Assembly (NCBI RefSeq): GCF_014218805.1
Contig: NZ_JACJUV010000001.1
Location: 2,182,501 to 2,246,500, forward strand
DNA length: 64,000 nucleotides
Source: Teredinibacter franksiae
Lineage (GTDB): Bacteria; Pseudomonadota; Gammaproteobacteria; Pseudomonadales; Cellvibrionaceae
Reading direction: 5' to 3'
Below the pieces are notes generated by a model. That model made no database searches. It worked only from the letters and a program-made list of their open reading frames with translations, and was not told the DNA's origin. The position numbers and the translations under genes were made by a program. Of the stretch, positions 34,800 through 45,738 are shown in pieces. Positions within the stretch are counted from its first letter, which is position 1. Every line of letters starts with the position of its first letter.

Positions 34800-37700
34800 T
34801 CAACTCTTCTTCTGCTCCGATAAGAGCTTGTTTATACCTTCTAACAGGGCTTCTTCCTGATAAGGCTTACCCATATAGTCGTTAACACCCAGCTCCATTG
34901 CGCGATCGCGATGCTTATCCCCCGTTCGCGAGGTAATCATAATAATGGGTAGATGCTTCCAACGACTGGTCGTGCGAATATTTTTCGCCACTTCGAAACC
35001 ATCCATGCGCGGCATCTCAATATCGAGCAGCATGAGGTCGGGAATTTCATCTTGAAGTACACGCAAAGCATCAACCCCGTCTTTGGCGGTGATGACATTA
35101 AAGCCCTCTCGCTCAAGGAAACGGGTAGTCACTTTTCGTACTGTTACGGAATCATCCACCACCATAATGTTTTTGATGATATCGACAGGCTCTTCTTCCA
35201 CCGGCCGGTTGGCCAAGGCTTTTTGCATTTCGAGATTATTAGCGTTAGCCACTTCCTGACGAACCAAGGCGTGCGGATCCAAAATCACAACCACGCTGCC
35301 ATCACCCATCAGGGTAGCGCCTGAAAGCCCTTGTACGGAGCTAAACTGCGAGCCCAGCGTTTTCACAACCACTTCACGGCTACCCAAGAGATGGTCCACT
35401 TGTACGGCCATGGTTCTATCGGCAGAACGCACCAATAAAACGGGTAGTGGTAGTGCTTGGCCATCCAGCTTGGCGCGGATATTGGCATTTAACATGGAGC
35501 CAAGATAGCGCACCATGTATTTTTCACCGGCGTACTCAAAACGCGCATCGGCGGTGCTGTAATAATGTTCCAGCTCGAACGGGCTAACCCGCACAATACC
35601 TTCAATAGTGTTCAATGGAATCGCGTATTGATCTAGCCCTATTTCAACCATCAGCGCGCGGTTAACCGATACGGTAAAGGGCAGGCGCACCACAATTTCT
35701 GTGCCCTTCCCCCACTGGGAGTTGATCACCACCGAGCCACCCATGGCTTTAATTTCAGAGGAGACAACATCCATACCCACTCCACGACCGGAGATTTGGG
35801 TAACGGTTTCAGCGGTACTAAAACCAGCGTGCAGAATAAACTGCATAACATCGAAATCGCTAAGGTCTGAATCTGAACTCATGAGCCCGCGCTCAATCGC
35901 TTTTTCACGAACGCGACGTAAATCCACACCGCGCCCATCGTCGACCAAACGAAGAATTACATCACCACCCTCACGCCCGAGTGACAAGACAATACGACCG
36001 GTTTCAGGTTTGCTTTTTTCAATTCTTTTTTCGGGTAATTCAATACCGTGATCCACCGCATTACGCAGCATGTGCTCCAGCGGTGGCACCATACGCTCAA
36101 GTACAGAGCGGTCTAATTCACCTTCAACATTGTCAAGTTCAAAGCTTACGTTTTTACCGAGTTCAGTGGAAACTTGCCGCACAATTCGGCGCAACCTTGG
36201 TACCAGCCGAGAGAAGGGCACCATACGTGAACGCATTAGCCCTTCCTGCAAAGTCGTGTTAATACGTGACTGCTGTAATAACAGTGTTTCGGTATCGCGA
36301 ATGTTATCTGTAAGGGTCTGACGCAAGTCGACAAGGTCGGATGCGGATTCGATCAACGAGCGCGATAACTGCTGCAACTGGGAATAACGGTCCATTTCCA
36401 GTGGGTCGAATTCTTCGTCGGCTGCCAACTGCTCTTGGCGAAATATAACCTGTGCTTCGGTTTCAATATCCAAACGGCGCAACTGCTCCTGCAGGCGCGC
36501 AATGGTCGAATCGATATCATCAAGCGATTGCGAAAAATCACTCACTTGCTGTTCAATACGTGCTCGGCTGATGGACGTCTCACCGGCTAGGTTCACCAGT
36601 TCTTCAAGTAGTTCTGAATTAACCTTGATAACTTCTTGCGGCCCAGCCGTTTTTCGCACGGCAGCCTGTTGCCCACCACCGCCGCCGCTAACACTCGGCA
36701 TGGTGAACTCACCAGGCTCGGATTCACCCGTATCACGCACCTTAGTGGGCGCAAAGGGAAGTACATTAGAATCACTTTGGCCGTCGTCTGCGGCCTCTGG
36801 TGTACCGCTCGCAGGCTCCGCAGCCGAAGGAGTTTGCACTTCAGGGGGTTGTGGAAGTTGCTCTGTACCAGGCTCTGTACCTGACTCTATGCCGAGTGAT
36901 CCATCGGCCTCAGCACTGCTGGTACCCCCAACCATAAAGACTTGTATCGCCCGCACACCGCTCAATACACGGTCTTGATAATCGTGAATCGTCGCGAAAA
37001 ACAGATCGTCAATATCGTCCATTTTAGTGGCGATCAGATAGCTTTCGTAGTTGTGAGTAAGTTCACCCAAGTTACTCATTCCCGCAAGTCGAGCACCGCC
37101 CTTTAGGGTGTGCAACGCGCGCTTAATTTGCTCTGGACACTCTTCATCGGACCAGTCACCTTCCCAGGTATGTATCGCCTCGTCCATTTCTTCAATAAGC
37201 TCGTCGGCTTCTTCAAGAAAGACCTCAAGAATGTCTTCTTCAAAGTCTTCATCAGCTGTGTCAATGGTGTCTAGCAAACCAGGGACAGCAATACTCGAGG
37301 GTGTTTCTGGCTCGCTTTCAGGTTCTTCGCGTATAAGCTCAACGGGGGCGTCTTCGGCCGGCTCTGTACCTTCGGAACCTGCATCAACCACAGGCTCGTC
37401 AATCGCCACTAAATCTTCGAGCACGCTTTCTTCTGCTTCAGCACTGTTGAGCGATAGCTCTTCAAATTCAACTTTGTCTAAGCCCTCAGCATTCTGCGGA
37501 CTTTCGACTTCTTCGTTTGTGGTTGGGGTATCGAACAGGCCAAAATCGATAGACTCGTGTTCACCGGTTTCCTCTTCCTCAACCAGCGTAAAGTCGTGGT
37601 CACCCGCTTCGGAATCAACTGGCGTATGCTCTTCATCGCCCGTGTCCAAAACGAAACCATCGTCCCCCAGCAGTAACTCTCCGTCATCATCTAAGTCTGC

Positions 37701-40700
37701 ACCCAGATCACCGTCCACCAGAGGGGATTCGAAATGTATCTCTTCTTCGGCTTCCTCGAGAAGTGGCTGCTCGCTTTCAGCCTCTTCCTCTAGTCTAAAT
37801 TCGTCAACAGGCTCTTCGAACAAGGCCTCTTCAAATAAAGCCTCCTTAAACAAGGGGCGATCACCCGCTTCTGTAGCCTCTGCTTCTGTAGCCTCTGCTT
37901 CTGTAGCCTCTGCTTCTGAAGCATCAACATCAACCGCATCGTTAGCCGAGCTTTGGTCCACAGGAAGATCAAATTCAATCACCCCCGACTCGTCTAAGCC
38001 CTCAACAGTCGGCATTTCATCGACCACTAGCGTTTCATCTATTGGCTCGTCGTATATTGGCTCGTCGTAGGTATCCTGACGTACCGGCAGCAAAGACCCG
38101 CTGTGAATCAGTGATGCCAGTGCCGAAGTCACTTCTTCTGAAGGCGGAATAACATTCTGGCCTGCGGCAACCGCATCGACCATATCCAGTAGCGCTGCAT
38201 GACCGGACGCAAGGATTACGAAAAAATCTTCATTGGATTCCAACTGACCAGATTTGTACTGTTCGTATAAAGTTTTTACCTGTGCGCTAAGCGCAGCCAT
38301 ATCCGGTAAATTCGCTTGTTCAGCACCCGCTTCAAGCGTTGTTAACTCCTGAATAACAGGCTCTAACTGCCCACTAATACTGTCATTCTCTCGCCAACCT
38401 TCAATTATTTGATCGGCGTCCAACAGTAAATTCATCTCCTCTGCCATGAAGATGGAGAGCAATCTCGGATCTACTTGTTTCTGCCCATCCTTTTCCATTT
38501 CTTTCAAACGGATAAGGTGTCCAACCGCCAGCTCACGCAACTCAAAAGTACGCGCGATAAACTGATTGAGTAACGGTATCTGGACTGTCTGCCGTGCACT
38601 GATTTGAGCGAGGCTTGCGCGCGCGTAACTGACAGCATCGCGATAGAGCTGAAGAATATCGGCGTTGATATCGACCTGGTATGTCACAAGCTCTTTGGCA
38701 AAAGACTCCAGTGGCTCCGCCATGGCGCCAATATCAGCAACTTGAGCCATCTTGGCACTGCCCTTAAGGGTATGCAGTGCCCGCTGAAATTCATCACTGG
38801 GTGGCGAGTAGAGCGGCGCATCGGCTTCCATTTCGGCAATAAACGCCTCCATGGTCGCTAAGTGTGTAACCGCTTCGGAGGAGAAGATATCCCACAACAC
38901 TTGGTTTTCGTCTTCTTCCTGCTGGCGCTCCTTTTCCTCAGCCGTGGCAACCGGGGGTTCCGCTGCTGGAGCCGGAGCAACTGAAAGGTTGGGTAGTGGT
39001 ACGCCTTCACCGGCCGGCACTGCAGCCAATTCCGGTGGAACGTGACCTTCCGCAAGGGCTTCGGCCCATGCCATATATTGGTCGGCAAGCGCTTTGTGGG
39101 GATTGGCTTTTTTCGCCGAAAATGCGGAAATAAGATCAGGCAATAAATTGATAGCCAGATCAATAATGTGGCCATAAGCCGGCTGTGCTTTAACACTGTT
39201 ATCGATTATCCGATTGAGCATATTCTCAATCGACCAGGCTAATTCACCAATATCGTGCGCTTCCACCATACGACCGCTGCCCTTGAGCGTATGAAATGCA
39301 CGGCGCACAACGACCAGTGAATCCTGGTCGTACATATTGGCCTTCCACTGCGGAAGATATTCGTCGAGTGTTTCTTTAACCTCAATCGCTTCTTCAACAA
39401 ATATTTCTACGATCTCATCATCGATATCACTTTCTTCGCCGTCGTCATCAACACTAATTTGGTCGAGAGACACCCTTGGCTCAGCCACTACTGGCGTGCT
39501 TTCAGCCGGGGACGAAACTTCAGCAACTGGTGGGGCCGCCGGGGCTTGTGGACTAGATGGCGCAAACGCCTCCTGGGGCAACCCTCGCGGTGATTTACCT
39601 GCGGGTTCTGGTGCTTTTGCCAGAGCAGGCTCCACAAGGGTAAGTTCGGGTTCAATCCCCGTAGCGGTAGCACTTGATGCTGACAATCCTGCATTAGATT
39701 TAGCTGAGCCGTCTAGCGGATAGCCAAGTGAGGCAACACTGGATTCGGCCACATCTAGCAGAGATTCAGTATCATCATCCAAATCACCCAATAGGCGCTC
39801 TAGATAATACTCGAGGCTGGCAATAGCATCGGCCAATGTATCAAGTGACTCCCAACCGGGCTGAATATTGCGATCAATTAATTGCTCTTGGATGTACGCA
39901 CTGCAGGATTCAAGTATGGCTGCAGGGCGAGGCAGTGGAATCATATCCAAACCGCCGCGAATATTATGTAACAGCCCACCAACATTCAGTAGGTGGCTCT
40001 TATCCCACTTCGATGAAATATACTCAACAATGGCATCTTTAGCCTGCTCAAGCCCGTGCTGGCACTCTTTAAGTACCGTAATTTTAGCCTGATCAATTTC
40101 AATTTCGCGCTCGTTAACGCTGGCGAGATCACGGTTGGTTCCCACCACTTTGGCAATGGCCTCTAAGCGGTGTTCAATTTCAATAATTTTACCCGCAACA
40201 TCCAACAATTTTGCTTCATCAAAACTGTTTTGCTGGCTCATTTTCTCCAGCTCTTCTGCCTGGGTAGTCACTTGTTTGCGCAAGTCACCAATACCCAATA
40301 CCGCCAAGGTGTCGGCAATACGTTTAATAATAGGCAGAATTTCTTTTAAATCTTCAGGAGAACCATGACCGGACAAGGAGAGATCCAGCGCATGCTTAAT
40401 CGAATTAATTTCGTCACTCAGGGCAACGACCACGGAGCGAATCGCATCGGGGTCGGGCGCAGAAAGCGAATCTCCGTCGCCATCTTCACCAATGGTTACA
40501 CCGTCGAGTAGCGCTTCAGACAAACTGTAACGCTGTTTAACCCGGTTAACTTTTTTACCACCGCTCTCTGCCCGCGCAATATAGTAGAGCAAGTTTTTCA
40601 GCAAGTTTTCACGCGGCATTAAATCGAGCGCGCCCGGTGCCTTCTCGCCCAGCACACGCAACTCGCGCGCAAGATGACGAAGCAAGCCACGCACCGCTAC

Positions 40701-41396
40701 TGACAGCTCAATGTCACCACGTAGCAAGCCTTCAATTAATGCGGCAGACACTTCCCATAGTGGGTAACTGGCCGTACCCAGTGTAAGCGCCTCCATACGA
40801 CTGAAAACCTTACCGAGATAATTCAGGTTTTCATCGACCTTAATTTCTCGAAGCACACTGGCCGCCGCAAACTGGTACATTTCGCGCAGCTTTTTCAACA
40901 CCTGCTGTAGCTTGGCTTTATCGGCAGTAATGGGGTGACGACTGCCAAAAATTTCTTTGACACTCTGCAGGTTGGGCGCAAATAAATTAGTTTCGCTTAA
41001 ATAACACTGATTACGAACGGCTCGCAGATCATTGAGTAGCGGTAGAACCAAACCCGGATGGTCTTCCTTTTGCACTCTGGCGTGCTCAAGGTAAATAGGA
41101 AGCTGTAATAGCGAGCGCATCAGTACTTCTTGAGCCTCTGGCGCACTCGTAACTTTGTGATCCATCAACGCCTGTGCGAGCTGCTCCATCTCTTCAGCCA
41201 ACAGTGAAGCACCATGGAATTCAACCATTTGCAGGCTGCCATGTACCTGATGAATATGGGTCAGGCAGAAGCGAATACGCGTGGTGTCCTTTGGGTCTTC
41301 CACGTAGGCTTCGAGCGCTTGTCGAGCGTCATTGAGGGTTTCACTGATTTCCCCCATCACCCAATCGAGCGCGGCAAAATTTCGTTTATCTGCCAT
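34800..41396 (-). CDS. chpA: Hybrid chemotaxis kinase ChpA (multi-HPt CheA with receiver)
   Basis: Central kinase of the Chp system, 2198 residues (P. aeruginosa ChpA is 2472). Order by eye: FimL-like/HPt-like segment near 47 (VHGSLQMV), HPt-like near 474 (IRGGLDM), true HPt domains with HTLKGSGRM (~700), HTLKGSAKM (~874) and HTLKGGARL (~1429), a long acidic linker (~1080-1400) containing pentapeptide repeats, CheA dimerisation (~1590), HATPase (~1770-1890, RNAVDHGIELPEK and GRGVGMDVV), CheW (~1905-2030) and a C-terminal receiver (Asp in LLDIEMP, Lys in MGKPY). Three phosphorylatable His are visible, fewer than in Pseudomonas. Known role: control of type IV pili and twitching. It sits between pilK and chpB. 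Confidence 0.96.
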   Translation of the reverse strand: MADKRNFAALDWVMGEISETLNDARQALEAYVEDPKDTTRIRFCLTHIHQVHGSLQMVEFHGASLLAEEMEQLAQALMDHKVTSAPEAQEVLMRSLLQLPIYLEHARVQKEDHPGLVLPLLNDLRAVRNQCYLSETNLFAPNLQSVKEIFGSRHPITADKAKLQQVLKKLREMYQFAAASVLREIKVDENLNYLGKVFSRMEALTLGTASYPLWEVSAALIEGLLRGDIELSVAVRGLLRHLARELRVLGEKAPGALDLMPRENLLKNLLYYIARAESGGKKVNRVKQRYSLSEALLDGVTIGEDGDGDSLSAPDPDAIRSVVVALSDEINSIKHALDLSLSGHGSPEDLKEILPIIKRIADTLAVLGIGDLRKQVTTQAEELEKMSQQNSFDEAKLLDVAGKIIEIEHRLEAIAKVVGTNRDLASVNEREIEIDQAKITVLKECQHGLEQAKDAIVEYISSKWDKSHLLNVGGLLHNIRGGLDMIPLPRPAAILESCSAYIQEQLIDRNIQPGWESLDTLADAIASLEYYLERLLGDLDDDTESLLDVAESSVASLGYPLDGSAKSNAGLSASSATATGIEPELTLVEPALAKAPEPAGKSPRGLPQEAFAPSSPQAPAAPPVAEVSSPAESTPVVAEPRVSLDQISVDDDGEESDIDDEIVEIFVEEAIEVKETLDEYLPQWKANMYDQDSLVVVRRAFHTLKGSGRMVEAHDIGELAWSIENMLNRIIDNSVKAQPAYGHIIDLAINLLPDLISAFSAKKANPHKALADQYMAWAEALAEGHVPPELAAVPAGEGVPLPNLSVAPAPAAEPPVATAEEKERQQEEDENQVLWDIFSSEAVTHLATMEAFIAEMEADAPLYSPPSDEFQRALHTLKGSAKMAQVADIGAMAEPLESFAKELVTYQVDINADILQLYRDAVSYARASLAQISARQTVQIPLLNQFIARTFELRELAVGHLIRLKEMEKDGQKQVDPRLLSIFMAEEMNLLLDADQIIEGWRENDSISGQLEPVIQELTTLEAGAEQANLPDMAALSAQVKTLYEQYKSGQLESNEDFFVILASGHAALLDMVDAVAAGQNVIPPSEEVTSALASLIHSGSLLPVRQDTYDEPIYDEPIDETLVVDEMPTVEGLDESGVIEFDLPVDQSSANDAVDVDASEAEATEAEATEAEATEAGDRPLFKEALFEEALFEEPVDEFRLEEEAESEQPLLEEAEEEIHFESPLVDGDLGADLDDDGELLLGDDGFVLDTGDEEHTPVDSEAGDHDFTLVEEEETGEHESIDFGLFDTPTTNEEVESPQNAEGLDKVEFEELSLNSAEAEESVLEDLVAIDEPVVDAGSEGTEPAEDAPVELIREEPESEPETPSSIAVPGLLDTIDTADEDFEEDILEVFLEEADELIEEMDEAIHTWEGDWSDEECPEQIKRALHTLKGGARLAGMSNLGELTHNYESYLIATKMDDIDDLFFATIHDYQDRVLSGVRAIQVFMVGGTSSAEADGSLGIESGTEPGTEQLPQPPEVQTPSAAEPASGTPEAADDGQSDSNVLPFAPTKVRDTGESEPGEFTMPSVSGGGGGQQAAVRKTAGPQEVIKVNSELLEELVNLAGETSISRARIEQQVSDFSQSLDDIDSTIARLQEQLRRLDIETEAQVIFRQEQLAADEEFDPLEMDRYSQLQQLSRSLIESASDLVDLRQTLTDNIRDTETLLLQQSRINTTLQEGLMRSRMVPFSRLVPRLRRIVRQVSTELGKNVSFELDNVEGELDRSVLERMVPPLEHMLRNAVDHGIELPEKRIEKSKPETGRIVLSLGREGGDVILRLVDDGRGVDLRRVREKAIERGLMSSDSDLSDFDVMQFILHAGFSTAETVTQISGRGVGMDVVSSEIKAMGGSVVINSQWGKGTEIVVRLPFTVSVNRALMVEIGLDQYAIPLNTIEGIVRVSPFELEHYYSTADARFEYAGEKYMVRYLGSMLNANIRAKLDGQALPLPVLLVRSADRTMAVQVDHLLGSREVVVKTLGSQFSSVQGLSGATLMGDGSVVVILDPHALVRQEVANANNLEMQKALANRPVEEEPVDIIKNIMVVDDSVTVRKVTTRFLEREGFNVITAKDGVDALRVLQDEIPDLMLLDIEMPRMDGFEVAKNIRTTSRWKHLPIIMITSRTGDKHRDRAMELGVNDYMGKPYQEEALLEGINKLLSEQKKS
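37867..37918. repeat. 15-bp coding tandem repeat inside chpA
   Basis: The unit GCTTCTGTAGCCTCT occurs three times in tandem (37867-37911) plus a partial copy. On the coding strand it encodes repeated Glu-Ala-(Thr)-Glu-Ala pentapeptides in the acidic linker. The unit keeps the frame, so copy number can change linker length without breaking the gene. Confidence 0.85.
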
Positions 41397-41440
41397 AGTT
41401 GAAGACCTGCACCACTATTTCTTGATAAATGAAAACTGCA

Positions 41441-42301
41441 TTAAGCAGCTTCGGTTTTTTTTATGTACGCCTGAACTTCGTCGTAGGGCGCCCGAGCCAT
41501 TTCCGGATGTGACCAATCGACCACTTCACCTAGGCCAACCACGAGTAAACCACCGGGTTTAAGACGGTCAACAAAAGCGTTCATAATCTCGTGGCGTAAC
41601 CAGCGACGAAAGTACACCAACAGGTTCTGGCAAAAAATCACATCCTGCATGATGCTCGGCATCTCATTAATGTTCAGTACATTCGCGTGGTTAAAGCACA
41701 CACGATCCTGCAATTCTGGCGATATCAGGTAGCGACCATTGTCCTGCTGGGTAAAGTAGCGCTGGCGAATCGACGGCTCCATCATCTCGACTTTGCGCTG
41801 CGGATAAATACCGTTGCGCGCAATAGTAAGTGCCGCCCTGCTGATATCAGTTGCCGTTACACCATAGTAAGGGTCAATGTTTGCGGTATCGAAGGTATCG
41901 TTGATAACAACTGACAGGGAGTATGGTTCCTCCCCCGATGAACAGCCAACACTCCAGACCTCGAAGGTATCTTTAAAGCTACTCTCGTCGATGTGCTGCT
42001 GCAAAAATTGAAGAACGCAGTCGATAGACGGACGATGACGAAAGAAACTGGTTTCTTTAACCACCAGCCTATCGATTAACACCGACCACTCCATCATCCC
42101 CGAAACACCATCCACAACACGATTGTAGTATTGTGAATAATCGGTTTGACCGAGCTCGCGCATGCGCATAGTAACCTGCGTTTGCAGAAATACCCGCTGC
42201 TGATCGCTGAGACAAATTCCAGCACGGTCTTCCAGCAATTTGCTCCACTGATCAAATTGCTTGTCGGAAAGATCCGGCGCTGCCTGTAAAGACCAAATCA
42301 T
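41441..42301 (-). CDS. pilK: Chemoreceptor methyltransferase PilK (CheR-like)
   Basis: S-adenosylmethionine-dependent methyltransferase for glutamates of PilJ. At 286 residues it matches CheR: N-terminal helical domain, then VVKETSFFRH (receptor/active-site loop), VWSVGCSSGEEPYSLS (SAM-binding) and ICQNLLVYFRR-type motif (FCQNLLVYF). It lies between pilJ (17 bp) and chpA (44 bp) on the same strand, as in Pseudomonas. Confidence 0.94.
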   Translation of the reverse strand: MIWSLQAAPDLSDKQFDQWSKLLEDRAGICLSDQQRVFLQTQVTMRMRELGQTDYSQYYNRVVDGVSGMMEWSVLIDRLVVKETSFFRHRPSIDCVLQFLQQHIDESSFKDTFEVWSVGCSSGEEPYSLSVVINDTFDTANIDPYYGVTATDISRAALTIARNGIYPQRKVEMMEPSIRQRYFTQQDNGRYLISPELQDRVCFNHANVLNINEMPSIMQDVIFCQNLLVYFRRWLRHEIMNAFVDRLKPGGLLVVGLGEVVDWSHPEMARAPYDEVQAYIKKTEAA

Positions 42302-42318
42302 GGATATTTAACCAACCC

Positions 42319-44520
42319 CTACGCCCGTACACCTGCGTTATGCTCGTCATCAATCGCGTGAAGTAACGTGGGGTCAGCATCATCATCCAGAGCATCATCT
42401 AGAGAGAGGTCAACAACATCGTCATCACCCAGAGTCGCCACATCTAATTCCGTGTCGGCTTCTAAATCCATATCAAAATCATCGTCACCTTCGCGCTCAA
42501 TCAGCTCATCAGGCAGTTTGAAGCCCGATACTGAACCTCGCAGCTCAACAGCCAAGTCAGACAGATTACCAATCGAGGCCGCCGTTGCATTGGTACCGGC
42601 AGACGTTTGTGAGGTAATTTCCTGAATCACGTTCATCGTATTAGAAATGTGGCCCGCTGAGGAGGCTTGCTGACGCGCAGCATTCGAAATATTCTGGATC
42701 AATTCCGCAAGACTCGCCGATACCGCCTCGATCTCTTCCAGGGCAACACCCGCATCCTGCGCTAGGCGTGCTCCGCGCACCACTTCCGAGGTGGTTTGTT
42801 CCATCGAGATTACCGCTTCGTTGGTATCGTTCTGAATGGTTTTAACCAGCGCTTCAATCTGCTTAGTTGCTGTTGCGGAACGTTCCGCAAGGCGCTGTAC
42901 TTCATCCGCTACCACGGCGAAGCCTCGACCGGCATCACCCGCCATCGATGCCTGAATTGCAGCGTTAAGTGCAAGGATGTTTGTTTGGTCGGCAATGTCG
43001 TTAATCAGCGATACGATGTCACCAATCTCCTGGGAAGATTCACCCAGTCGCTTAATTCGTTTCGAAGTATCTTGAATCTGTTCACGAATGGTATCCATGC
43101 CGTGAATAGTATTCTGTACCACTTTCGCACCGTTACTCGCGATCGATACCGATCGCTCCGCAACGCCCGCTGATTCGGCGGCGTTAGCGGATACTTGGTC
43201 GATAGTTACTGCCATCTCATTAACCGCAGCCGATGCCCCGGCAATTTCCTGCGCCTGATGTTCGGAAGCTTCGGCGAGGTGCAGCGCGGTCTGCTGAGTA
43301 TCTTTAGAACCGTCCACAACACGCTCGGACGTTTCGTTAATACGCGAAACCAATACCCGCAGCTGGTCAATGGTGTAGTTGACGGAGTCGGCAATGGCAC
43401 CGGTGAAATCTTCGGTTACCGTTGCGGTGGTTGTCAGGTCACCATCAGCGAGGTCGGCCAGCTCATCGAGCAGTCGTAAAATCGCGTTTTGGTTTCGTTC
43501 GTTCGTTTCGGCGGTTTCTTTCGCGCGCTGGTTGGTCGCCTGAATAAGCACCCAACCAACTAAGATTAGGAGAGCCAGCCATACAGCACCTACACCCAAC
43601 AGTATGTTGTTGTTCCAGGTACGATTCTGTGGGAGCGCAACAATCTCATCGGACAAAGCACCGAGAGTTTGCAAAATCATAGGACCTTCATCGAGAATAC
43701 TATTTGTAGCTAAACGCGCTTTAAAAAGTGCAGGAGACGCTTCGAAAATCTCCCTCACCGAGCCGCTCACAAATTCAAATAGCTCAGAAATCTCTTCCAG
43801 AGAGGACACCGCTTCGCCGTCCGTTACCCGAGAAATACTCATCGCCACATCGCCGTCCTGCATACCGTTAAGGACTTTACCGAAGAGGCTGGCATCGAGG
43901 TTAAACTGGTCAGCTGCACGGTCGGCGCCATCGCCACCCACTAGCATTTTATCCACGTTTCGACCAATGCGCTCAGCACGCCAAGACTGCATTTGAGCAA
44001 CAGAAACCTGGTCGGCCGGCGCTCGGTTTTCAAGCAGGATTTCTACGATGTTGTTGTGTTCCGCCTGAAGCTCCGGGAGCGACTCGTTCAGGGTAGTTGC
44101 CACATCGTGTAAAAAGATAATTGTATCTTTATTTTCAGTAATTACCTGCGAGCTACGCTTCACCCGTGTCCAAACACCGTCAAACGCGGCGACTTGATCG
44201 GCTAAAACTATGCGCGTCTGGGTGTCTGCAGCTTTGAGCTGAGCCCAGGAGCGCTCCATAGCCGCGACAACACCTTGAAGCTCGCCGAAGGCCGGCTCAT
44301 CACCGGCTGTCGCATCACGAGAAAGAGATGCCAGACGGAAGGACGATGCACGCAGGTCACTTGCCTGCTGCAGGTAAAACTGATCACGCTCAGCATTTGT
44401 GAACAACTGATAAATCACAAAGCCGATCAAGCCGGTCAGGGTTATTAGCCCAATTACCAACCCAGCCAGTAGCGGGTTCGATTTAGTCCGGGCAAACAAG
44501 CCCGCGGAATCACCTTTCAT
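42319..44520 (-). CDS. pilJ: Methyl-accepting chemoreceptor PilJ
   Basis: Membrane receptor of the Chp system, 733 residues. TM1 at ~18-38 ([19 protein letters not shown]), periplasmic PilJ-type helical sensor (~39-300), TM2 (~305-325), HAMP (~325-400) and an MCP signalling domain with hairpin tip [20 protein letters not shown]. The C-terminal ~45 residues are very acidic (Asp/Glu-rich), an extension after the signalling domain. A 209-bp gap separates it from pilI, larger than elsewhere in the cluster. Confidence 0.94.
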   Translation of the reverse strand: MKGDSAGLFARTKSNPLLAGLVIGLITLTGLIGFVIYQLFTNAERDQFYLQQASDLRASSFRLASLSRDATAGDEPAFGELQGVVAAMERSWAQLKAADTQTRIVLADQVAAFDGVWTRVKRSSQVITENKDTIIFLHDVATTLNESLPELQAEHNNIVEILLENRAPADQVSVAQMQSWRAERIGRNVDKMLVGGDGADRAADQFNLDASLFGKVLNGMQDGDVAMSISRVTDGEAVSSLEEISELFEFVSGSVREIFEASPALFKARLATNSILDEGPMILQTLGALSDEIVALPQNRTWNNNILLGVGAVWLALLILVGWVLIQATNQRAKETAETNERNQNAILRLLDELADLADGDLTTTATVTEDFTGAIADSVNYTIDQLRVLVSRINETSERVVDGSKDTQQTALHLAEASEHQAQEIAGASAAVNEMAVTIDQVSANAAESAGVAERSVSIASNGAKVVQNTIHGMDTIREQIQDTSKRIKRLGESSQEIGDIVSLINDIADQTNILALNAAIQASMAGDAGRGFAVVADEVQRLAERSATATKQIEALVKTIQNDTNEAVISMEQTTSEVVRGARLAQDAGVALEEIEAVSASLAELIQNISNAARQQASSAGHISNTMNVIQEITSQTSAGTNATAASIGNLSDLAVELRGSVSGFKLPDELIEREGDDDFDMDLEADTELDVATLGDDDVVDLSLDDALDDDADPTLLHAIDDEHNAGVRA

Positions 44521-44729
44521 ACGACGCTCCCAAGCGAATGTATGGCTCTAAACTAACGCGCAACAACTGCGCCCCGAAAAACAAGTACACGATCAAATAA
44601 AAAAACGTGCGCTCGTTATCTTTCAATCGCCAATTACAGGGTTAAACTGCAAGTTGGCAAATATGCGTCCACTCGGTGCTGCAGCACTTAAGCTAAAAGC
44701 AGCGGAGCCAACACACCGCGATACACTGG

Positions 44730-45272
44730 TTATAACAGTGCCGCGTTATTAAACTTTGCGTCTGCGGCCAGTTTGGCCATGCTAAATACCGGCCAAGGGT
44801 TGCCATCAGCATCCTGATAGGCACCTTCAATGTAGCCGCTCAAACCTCCTGGCAATGGCTCGTCGAAAGCCCCATAACTATCGGAGGTGAAGTGCTGCAT
44901 ACCAAACGCCATGTCCACCACAACTCCACTGTAGAGCACGTCGGTTTCTAACACCAATACACGATGATTTTTCTTACCAGAACTTATGACACCGCCAAAA
45001 AATAGCGGCAAATCGAACAGCGGCAGCAATCGGCCTCGCACATTCGAAAGACCGATAACCCAGGAATGAACCCCCGGAAGGCGAGTGGAGTTTGGCACCT
45101 CCATCAGTTCAGCAACATGGCTCATGGGTGCAACAAACTTGTGCCCTAGAATCGAAAAACCAATACCACTCCAGCGCGGAGCTGTATCCTGACGAGCAGG
45201 TAGACCACGGGCGGACTGACGACTTTTCGCGGCCAGATCACGCAGTACTGCATAAGCGGAACGCTCAGCCAT
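44730..45272 (-). CDS. pilI: CheW-like adaptor PilI
   Basis: Couples receptor PilJ to kinase ChpA. 180 residues from the ATG at 45272 (a TTG six codons earlier is possible). It is a single CheW domain with ILGHKFVAPMSHVAELME, WVIGLSNVRGRLLPLFDL and VVDMAFGMQHF. It lies between pilH and pilJ, as in Pseudomonas. Confidence 0.93.
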   Translation of the reverse strand: MAERSAYAVLRDLAAKSRQSARGLPARQDTAPRWSGIGFSILGHKFVAPMSHVAELMEVPNSTRLPGVHSWVIGLSNVRGRLLPLFDLPLFFGGVISSGKKNHRVLVLETDVLYSGVVVDMAFGMQHFTSDSYGAFDEPLPGGLSGYIEGAYQDADGNPWPVFSMAKLAADAKFNNAALL

Positions 45273-45324
45273 TAATCTAATCCCCGACAACAGCTTTGGC
45301 TGGCATCACAAGCTCGCACCTCAG

Positions 45325-45687
45325 CTATCCGCTAACTTTGGCGATGGTTGTGAAGAGTTCCTTTTCGTCGATAGGCTTGGTGAGATAAGCCTTTGCGCCC
45401 TGGCGCATACCCCAAACCCTATCAGTCTCCTGATCCTTGGTGGTAACGATAATGACAGGGATATGAGCCGTTTCACTTGCCTTACTTAGCTGGCGAGTGG
45501 CTTGGAAGCCATTAAGCCCCGGCATCACTATATCCATAAGGATTACATCTGGCAGCTCGACTTTAGCGGTGCTTACACCCTCCTCGCCGTTCACTGCAGT
45601 AATCACCTTGTGCCCGTTCTTTTCGAGCATCCCGGTTAGTTTGTAGGTCTCTGTTGGAGAGTCATCAACAATCAGTACTTTCGCCAT
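45325..45687 (-). CDS. pilH: Response regulator PilH (CheY-like)
   Basis: A 120-residue single receiver domain. Phosphoacceptor Asp52 in VILMDIVMP, acidic pair VDDS (8-9) and Lys in YLTKPID. In P. aeruginosa PilH affects PilT-driven retraction and acts as a phosphate sink or antagonist of PilG. It is the second gene of the cluster, 51 bp after pilG. Confidence 0.93.
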   Translation of the reverse strand: MAKVLIVDDSPTETYKLTGMLEKNGHKVITAVNGEEGVSTAKVELPDVILMDIVMPGLNGFQATRQLSKASETAHIPVIIVTTKDQETDRVWGMRQGAKAYLTKPIDEKELFTTIAKVSG

Positions 45688-45738
45688 ACTTCCCCCGGAG
45701 GTTTCTGAGGCAGAACAGGTTATATTTGGTCCATATAT

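Noticed and set aside
37108..38070. 320-codon plus-strand frame, extremely Ser-rich
   Set aside because: It is the complement of the acidic Glu/Asp/Ser linker of chpA; the serine runs are a codon-composition artefact and there is no start signal.
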